Assembly (NCBI GenBank): GCA_900128395.1
Contig: LT649821.1
Span: 1-13,002, forward strand
Direction: 5' to 3'
Source: Stramenopiles sp. TOSAG23-2
Lineage: Eukaryota; Sar
Length of the DNA stretch: 13,002 nucleotides
Position 1 is the first letter of the stretch, and each line of letters opens with the position of its first letter. The notes below the pieces were generated by a model. That model made no database searches. It was not told the DNA's origin and saw only the letters and a list, made by a program, of their open reading frames with translations. Position numbers and translations under genes: made by a program. Shown here piece after piece: positions 7,112-13,002 of this stretch.

Positions 7112-7258
7112 TGATAAAAAAAATGTTAATAATTTTTTCGGTTGGATATTAAATATATCATTAATAATATTAATTATTTAATTAAAAATAAATATTATTC
7201 ATAAAATATTTTGTGATATATTTTATAAATATTAAAATACACGTACTTCGTACTTTAC

Positions 7259-7273
7259 TACCGCTTCTCGGTA
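7259..7273. repeat. Hairpin TACCG-CTTCT-CGGTA
   Basis: A five-base perfect stem with a five-base loop, preceded by a smaller GTAC-TTC-GTAC hairpin at 7243-7253. Both lie 150-190 bases downstream of the GTPase stop (reverse strand) and are GC-richer than the surrounding DNA. Confidence 0.45.
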
Positions 7274-7428
7274 ATAATATATATTTTAACACTCTCTCCT
7301 TTCTTTCTTGTCTCGTTCGTATCATACACATACAATATGTGTGTTATAATTTTTGTTAAATACGTACATATTTTATTATATTACGATTCATACACGAGTA
7401 ATTTTTAATTATTTTTTATTTTGATTTA

Positions 7429-10400
7429 CTATTTTCCTCCGTCGCTATCCACTTCCATCCCATTGTTTGCTCGGCGGTTATTGTTTCCATTACGAAAACT
7501 AGCACTGCTGTTATTATTGCTATTGTCCGTATTGTTATTTTCATCATCTACTGGCGTTGGCATCATCATAGCACTTCTGCATTGGCGCTTATCACTATTA
7601 CTAGATGTAATTGACTTCCTTTTATGAGCACCCATTAAAAAATCATTAATTATTGTCAGCAGGTGTGAGTGGTCCTTCCTACATTGTCTACAGAGCATCG
7701 TTGTACATCTGCATGCCTCGTGTGAAGAATCATCTGTCTTCCATGTAGGTACTGACGTCAAATCACAACGAAGTTCTCGGTAAATTTGATTACGGTACAA
7801 ATTTGGGGAACCTTTAACTGGCATCCAACCATCTTTTAACATTTTTGCATATCCTAGTGAATAAGCAGTTTCTGCTATAGAATTCTGTGGATTAATTCGC
7901 GACCATTCCATAAACCATTTCTTGCGATGTTGTGTGTACTCATTATTAAATGTGTCCACTTTATACAGCATTTCGAACTCCTTTTTTGCATTCTCATTTT
8001 CGATTTTTTGATTCGCTTTCACTTTCTCATTTAAGAATTTTAACTCACGAATTGCCTTTGCATCTTGTGTCATACGATCTTCACGTTTGAATTTAACATG
8101 TATTGCCTTTCTGTCGCCCAGTGTCATATTTTTATAATATCTCAAGAACCTATAATCTATTTTTTTAATTTTCATTGGGATATTTTCAAAATAAAGATTT
8201 GGAACTTCTTTAGTAATTATTGCCTTACTAGATACTTTATCCACAGTGAGAATCCTTAGCTGCGTGGATGAATAGATGAAAACACCATCACTAGGTTTCA
8301 AAAAGTTGCTTAAATCTTCCGTGGTGTTAAGTACATTAAAATTATTATTGTTGTTATCATTTCTTTCGGGTTCTGGTATGGTAATATAAGCTGGTAGCGT
8401 TTTGACTCCTGTGTAACTACGAACCATTTTTTTTTGAAAATTCCATTTTTTTGTAGCCATCGGTTTATCTACTATCATTTCATCATTTTTATGGTCAAAC
8501 AATTCATGTGTTTCTTCATTGTCGTAATAACAACATGAAGATGTAGTAGATTGAAAACGAACAGCTCGTCTTGCTTTAAATGCCTTTTGTACTACACAAA
8601 ATCTATCCACCGGATCCCACGTTAGTTTTAGCGAATACTCGGCCTTGAATTTAGTTGCAGTCCATGGATATGGTGTTATTCGTAAGCATTTTACCGAACT
8701 ATCGATTTCACCATCTGAAAACAAAATATCAATATTTATATTACGAAGGGTTGCATATCCCAATATATAAGGAACAACATTCTTAGGGTTAACTTCAAGC
8801 TCACCCACTTCCTTAGCTTGCGTATACCATGTTTCAAACGTCTGTTCAAACATTTTAAGGAAGTCAGAACCTTGCTTGCCACCTCTTTGATCATGAAATG
8901 TCCATTGTAAAAAACATAATACGGCTTTTCGTATATTGGTTGCACGATCTTTTTCTTCTACGGTTTGTGTAAAACGATTTTTTAACCCACTTAAGACGGA
9001 GAAAAAGGAGCCGCTAACATCACTCATTCGCATCATTCTAAATTTTCGTAGTTTTTTCTTCCACCCATAATCTACAAATGTAGCGTTTGTCCCATTGAAT
9101 TTTGCTTTCAGCAATGACAAATGATCGTTCACGTTGGATGTTGAAATTTGATTTTGCAATTGAGGTGGATTGCGAGTTGTTGATAACTCTTTTGGATTTC
9201 TGTATTTGCTTATTATATCTTCCGATATACGTAATCGCAAAAGCTTAGCTTCCAAAATACTTCCACTTTGCTCTTCAGTTGATTTGGTCTCCTTTAAGAA
9301 TACCTCTAGCTCCTTTTTCTCCTCTTTCAAATTATTTCGCAATGCCTCAAGCTCTTTCTCTATAATTTGCTTTGTTTTATTACTTGCTGTGAGAGTTGTT
9401 AAAAAATTTGAGACAATTTTCATACAAGCTTGATTCTTGAACTTGCTTCCACTGCCAGTCGATAATAATATCCTTTCCTGTGTTATTGTAACACACTCTT
9501 TCCAATATGCTTTAATAACACGTCCAATCCATGATTCTGCGTTGTCATGAAATTGTTTTACATTCTTATCGACCTTTTCCATAAAAGATTCCTTGGTGGT
9601 CAAGCTTTGAATTATGTTTTTCTTCATAAGAATGTGCTTCTGAAACTCCTCGTAACATTTATTCTTAAGCATTTTTTTTAATTTTCCTTGCATTTTTGCT
9701 TGAACCATGCCAAATCGTTTGCCTGCAGCTGCCATCAGAGTTCTGCGACCTTGGTTATTCAAGTAATTTGTTATGAGCTTTTCCAATGTTGGGTCAGGAA
9801 AATTCCAATCGTCAACCAAATCATTCAGCAACTTTTTTAATTGTTCAATGATCGTATCTACAACATATTCTGTGATATTGTTCCATCGCTCTTTGACAGC
9901 TTCCATGTCTATAGCATGAAAAATACATCTGAAAATCCTAAGAGATAACATCTGCCAAGATTGCATTTTACCAGGTTTTGCCGCGTCAACATTAAATCCT
10001 TCCATCAGTGCTTTCTTTCCTTTGTCTGATTTAAAATCCCTCGTTATTTTTTTGAAGCACCAAGATTTGAATCCTGCAAATCCATTCTCCTCATCTTCAT
10101 GTTTGAGCCAGTGAATCTTCTTGGAGTTTTTTTGACATCTTAACTTTTTTGCATTTTCAAAGATCTTTTTACTTGTTACAACTGCTGCATGTAGCTTCAT
10201 GATTGTTGCTTTTCGAGTTTTGTAATAATTCTGTTTCTTTGCTTTTTTGATAGTCCTAGCAGAAATATCCTTCAAATCGTTCCATGGATTACTTTCAATT
10301 GCTCCTTTTTCATTTTTGTCTAGAAATTCTAAAATTTCAAGTGCCATATCAACTGCTCGTTTAATTTTAAGACAAGTAACCATTCTTAATAACTCTCTTC

Positions 10401-13002
10401 CTCCTGAAAGATCCTGTGCGTCAGAATTGTCATTTAAATTATCAAGATTTTTTGAAAGCATCAAGCTTGTATATAGTGTTGGGTATGTTCTAACAAATAT
10501 AGGATGTTGTGCTATCTCTTTAATTTTTTCGTCAGATATCAATTTTCTTAATTTTAGATCATTTGCTACTTCTCTGATACCGGACTCAAATGTCTCTAAC
10601 GTATCTTTCTTTATTTCATCTTTTAAATAAGTTGGTCTGTTTTCATTAAGCTGTTGAACCCGTGAAGTTGTACCTTCTACAATTTCATCTGCCTCTTTTA
10701 GTTCTACCGCACTTTTTAATTGGCCTTTCTCTTCGCTACAATAAAACGATATTTCTAATGGATCAGACGAAACATTACCAATTCTTACAAGTTGATTAAG
10801 CCACTTCTGCAATATATCTTTGATTTGCGGGTACACATGATCTGGAAGAATCTTTTGAGCCCTTGATTCTATTTCCGTCGCGTCTAATACTGATGTAAGA
10901 CGTTTTTTTTGGTTTAGCTCCTTTATAAGGTGCTCCATTTCTTTAAATTGCTGGGTGCTTTCAGATGCGGGAGAACCAGACGATGTTCCTCCAGTAGTAC
11001 TATTCCGACACAATACATCTCGAAGTTTAGCCTTTAACTCCAAGGGCAATCGAGACATAGAAGCTAATAATCTAGTTATACCAAATTCTTTGATTTTTTC
11101 GTTGACTTCTTGAGCAGAAGATAAATCTCTTTCGCACATAGCAATCATTTGATGAACTGACTCTAACCCCACTCGCAAATAATTGTCACGCATAGCGTCT
11201 TGATCATTGACACCTGGAAAATCAATCAACTCAATTGATTCACTTAATATTTCACTAGGTACCCATACAATTACACTTTTAATGAACATGGAAAATACAA
11301 AGTTACCACGTGTGCTAGTGTATTTTTGCAATAGTTCGCGTATATACATGCGATCTTCCATTTTATTTTCATTTTTAGTCAAGTAAACAAATGTCTTGTT
11401 ATCAAATTTACTTAGTTCTGCAATGGTCTTGATATCACCAACGGTTTTCGGGAAATAATTTTCATCATCTGGAAGACGCGTTTCAATAAACGCTTCTTTC
11501 TTTTTAATACCTTCGGTAATGGCATGATACAAAATAATGTATCGTTTATATTCTTTTGACGTGGGATCTGGGCCATTATTTAGATATTGCACTATTTTCT
11601 CCTTGATCTCTTCGATACTTTCATAAGTGATGGACATTGTCCATTGATTATCATACCTCAATCTCGTTGCACAATTAGTAGTTGATCCACCTTGGCGTCC
11701 AGCTGGCAAAAGATAGCAATAATTTTTGAGATAACGTCCTTTCGTTCCGGTTTCATGGAACTTTATCAAATCTTTTTGTGCTTTTTCTTCCGATTCCACC
11801 TCTGTTGGTGCACAAACTTCATTATACATCTTCTGGTCTGGTTCAACCAATGCAAAACCTTTTTTGCTTAATTTAGATGCTTTCTGCTGTATAAAAGCTT
11901 CCGCAGAGACGACAGATGATGTTGTGGCTGTTGTACTAGTCGTTGTCGTCGTAGTAGTAGTAGTTGTTGTCGTCGTCATCGTCGTGGTTGTTGAAGCATT
12001 GTTTTCAGCAGCATTAGTATTTATGTTATTTATACTTTCATCATTGTCTATATCGTATTCTTCTCGATAAATATCCATGATTTCATGAATAAATCTACTC
12101 TGTGCTTCCATGTCGTTGAGATTTTCATTTTCATATAGATTTGGATTTTCTTGGCAAATCTCCTTTATTACCTTCTTTAAAGTTTGTTCAGAATGCTGTT
12201 TGCCATATTTACTTTGTGGGATTTCTCCTAACATACATAGCATATTTAATAAATGACTCTTCCCGTCGTTATTTTTCCCTAGCAAGCCCACTCGTTTGTA
12301 ACCAGAATTGGCCAACTCCTCTAAAAACATGTTGATGTGTTCCACTAGCGTAGCAGCCACGCCAAAATCCGCATCGCCGGTACTAGTACGTGTTTTCTGG
12401 AAGACCGCATTTTGATGTTGTCTCAAATGACGTTTCACATTTTCTAATATACTTTTAAGTCTTTCAGTGTAATTATCTTCTAACCCACTGTCATTTCGAG
12501 GGCCAATACCAAGCGAATGAAGGCGAATTAGTGTAGCCCTTTCTTCGATTGTTCTTTTTGCAACAGCCGTGCCACCATCTGTTTCCTCCTCTGTTTCCTT
12601 CGTTTGTTCATTTTCTTCGTCTTCAAAATCTTTTTCAGCATATGTATCTGTTGCAAACAAATGAAATTCCATCAAGAAGTTTTTCACGATAGTTCCAATG
12701 GCAGTAGCTCTATTACTGATGTCTTTCCTAATTAGATTAGCGACGTCAAAAGTAAATTCAACACTTCTTCGACGTTCTTCGGGACTCCAACTATTAAAAT
12801 TTAGAGCTTCAAACCTTGCTTTTTCTGCATCACTTAAATTGTTATATAATGCAGCAGGCAAAAATTTTCTTGTTACATGAAGATACAATTCTACTAGATC
12901 GGATATACAAAAATGAATCCCATATCTATGGCAAACCCATGGATTCTGGCGATGCTTTGTCTCGTAGATTTCCACTAGCTTGTTGAGATTCCTGCGATGT
13001 TT
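7429..13002 (-). CDS. Giant dynamin-like GTPase, SLIP-GC-like, N-terminus beyond the window
   Basis: 1857 codons are open from the right edge to TAG at 7429-7431; no ATG occurs before about residue 102, so the true start is outside. Numbering from the GTG at 12975: an N-terminal all-alpha region (1-225) and a P-loop GKNNDGKS at 233-240 (GxxxxGKS) after the strand YKRVGLL. A switch-II DFPG lies at about 585-588 (ELIDFPGVNDQD) and CERDLSS follows near 613-619. The long G1-G3 distance, with a Thr run at about 328-346 inside, and the helical remainder fit the dynamin superfamily; the layout most resembles the vertebrate nuclear GTPase SLIP-GC (about 800 residues) and its protist relatives. A canonical TKxD after DFPG is not evident. 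Further along are a coiled coil (about 1195-1240), a possible small beta-barrel (about 1553-1610), a Cys/His cluster C1755-x-C-x4-C-x2-C-x3-H-x-H1771, a basic bipartite signal (about 1785-1797) and an Asn-rich tail. Nuclear location and genome-protection or defence roles are inference. Codons look less AT-biased than those of its neighbours. Confidence 0.7.
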   Translation of the reverse strand, partial: KHRRNLNKLVEIYETKHRQNPWVCHRYGIHFCISDLVELYLHVTRKFLPAALYNNLSDAEKARFEALNFNSWSPEERRRSVEFTFDVANLIRKDISNRATAIGTIVKNFLMEFHLFATDTYAEKDFEDEENEQTKETEEETDGGTAVAKRTIEERATLIRLHSLGIGPRNDSGLEDNYTERLKSILENVKRHLRQHQNAVFQKTRTSTGDADFGVAATLVEHINMFLEELANSGYKRVGLLGKNNDGKSHLLNMLCMLGEIPQSKYGKQHSEQTLKKVIKEICQENPNLYENENLNDMEAQSRFIHEIMDIYREEYDIDNDESINNINTNAAENNASTTTTMTTTTTTTTTTTTTSTTATTSSVVSAEAFIQQKASKLSKKGFALVEPDQKMYNEVCAPTEVESEEKAQKDLIKFHETGTKGRYLKNYCYLLPAGRQGGSTTNCATRLRYDNQWTMSITYESIEEIKEKIVQYLNNGPDPTSKEYKRYIILYHAITEGIKKKEAFIETRLPDDENYFPKTVGDIKTIAELSKFDNKTFVYLTKNENKMEDRMYIRELLQKYTSTRGNFVFSMFIKSVIVWVPSEILSESIELIDFPGVNDQDAMRDNYLRVGLESVHQMIAMCERDLSSAQEVNEKIKEFGITRLLASMSRLPLELKAKLRDVLCRNSTTGGTSSGSPASESTQQFKEMEHLIKELNQKKRLTSVLDATEIESRAQKILPDHVYPQIKDILQKWLNQLVRIGNVSSDPLEISFYCSEEKGQLKSAVELKEADEIVEGTTSRVQQLNENRPTYLKDEIKKDTLETFESGIREVANDLKLRKLISDEKIKEIAQHPIFVRTYPTLYTSLMLSKNLDNLNDNSDAQDLSGGRELLRMVTCLKIKRAVDMALEILEFLDKNEKGAIESNPWNDLKDISARTIKKAKKQNYYKTRKATIMKLHAAVVTSKKIFENAKKLRCQKNSKKIHWLKHEDEENGFAGFKSWCFKKITRDFKSDKGKKALMEGFNVDAAKPGKMQSWQMLSLRIFRCIFHAIDMEAVKERWNNITEYVVDTIIEQLKKLLNDLVDDWNFPDPTLEKLITNYLNNQGRRTLMAAAGKRFGMVQAKMQGKLKKMLKNKCYEEFQKHILMKKNIIQSLTTKESFMEKVDKNVKQFHDNAESWIGRVIKAYWKECVTITQERILLSTGSGSKFKNQACMKIVSNFLTTLTASNKTKQIIEKELEALRNNLKEEKKELEVFLKETKSTEEQSGSILEAKLLRLRISEDIISKYRNPKELSTTRNPPQLQNQISTSNVNDHLSLLKAKFNGTNATFVDYGWKKKLRKFRMMRMSDVSGSFFSVLSGLKNRFTQTVEEKDRATNIRKAVLCFLQWTFHDQRGGKQGSDFLKMFEQTFETWYTQAKEVGELEVNPKNVVPYILGYATLRNINIDILFSDGEIDSSVKCLRITPYPWTATKFKAEYSLKLTWDPVDRFCVVQKAFKARRAVRFQSTTSSCCYYDNEETHELFDHKNDEMIVDKPMATKKWNFQKKMVRSYTGVKTLPAYITIPEPERNDNNNNNFNVLNTTEDLSNFLKPSDGVFIYSSTQLRILTVDKVSSKAIITKEVPNLYFENIPMKIKKIDYRFLRYYKNMTLGDRKAIHVKFKREDRMTQDAKAIRELKFLNEKVKANQKIENENAKKEFEMLYKVDTFNNEYTQHRKKWFMEWSRINPQNSIAETAYSLGYAKMLKDGWMPVKGSPNLYRNQIYRELRCDLTSVPTWKTDDSSHEACRCTTMLCRQCRKDHSHLLTIINDFLMGAHKRKSITSSNSDKRQCRSAMMMPTPVDDENNNTDNSNNNSSASFRNGNNNRRANNGMEVDSDGGK

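Larger units (their letters stand above)
7027..7428. other. Convergent intergenic spacer with small hairpins
   Basis: These 402 bases separate the stops of the MsrA and GTPase genes, so both 3' ends form here. Contents are a (GAA)n tract at about 7051-7066, a hairpin at 7097-7111, a very AT-rich centre (about 7140-7235), two further small hairpins at 7243-7253 and 7259-7273, and a pyrimidine tract at about 7292-7312. No gene is seen. Confidence 0.85.

Noticed and set aside
10247-10630. 127-codon forward frame inside the GTPase gene
   Set aside because: Antisense to a continuous, clearly coding 5.5-kb frame, with no recognisable features.
11370-11400. TKNE (about residue 533) as the G4 motif of the GTPase
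   Set aside because: It precedes the DFPG switch-II motif, whereas G4 follows G3 in this superfamily, so the match is probably chance.
11864-12070. Forward frame with a long Val run
   Set aside because: Antisense of the GTPase Thr run, not a membrane protein gene.

Overview
The window looks like nuclear DNA from an AT-rich microbial eukaryote (protist, alga or zoosporic fungus). The reasons are a eukaryote-only gene set, separate transcription units on both strands without operons or bacterial ribosome sites, AT-rich spacers full of microsatellites, and proteins interrupted by Asn, Ser and Thr homopolymers. No intron is visible in any of the five reading frames, and all stops are TAA or TAG, consistent with the standard code. 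A ciliary leucine-rich-repeat protein suggests that the lineage has or had flagella. I cannot fix the taxon; a stramenopile or other AT-rich protist is a guess.

Layout. 1-848 (+): 3' part of an LRR-cap/coiled-coil protein resembling CFAP410 (C21orf2). 849-1324: convergent spacer with the second unit of a 125-bp tandem duplication that begins inside the preceding CDS, plus microsatellites and a 16-bp palindrome. 1325-2848 (-): secreted or ER protein with two MRH lectin domains (OS-9/Erlectin type). 2849-3825: 977-bp spacer with two copies of a 112-bp tandem repeat and an unassigned, less AT-rich stretch. 3826-5463 (-): RMD5/RMND5-type subunit of the GID/CTLH ubiquitin ligase. 5464-5778: divergent promoter region. 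5779-7026 (+): membrane-anchored MsrA-type methionine sulfoxide reductase with a transmembrane segment on each side of the enzyme domain. 7027-7428: convergent spacer with small hairpins. 7429-13002 (-): very large dynamin-like GTPase, open to the window edge, best compared with the nuclear GTPase SLIP-GC group, with a Cys/His cluster and a basic nuclear-signal-like tail.

The genes do not form one obvious pathway. Three concern protein quality: ER lectin recognition of misfolded glycoproteins, ubiquitin ligation, and repair of oxidised methionine. Their adjacency may be chance. The most unusual item is the giant GTPase; the clearest DNA-level structures are the two recent-looking tandem duplications.
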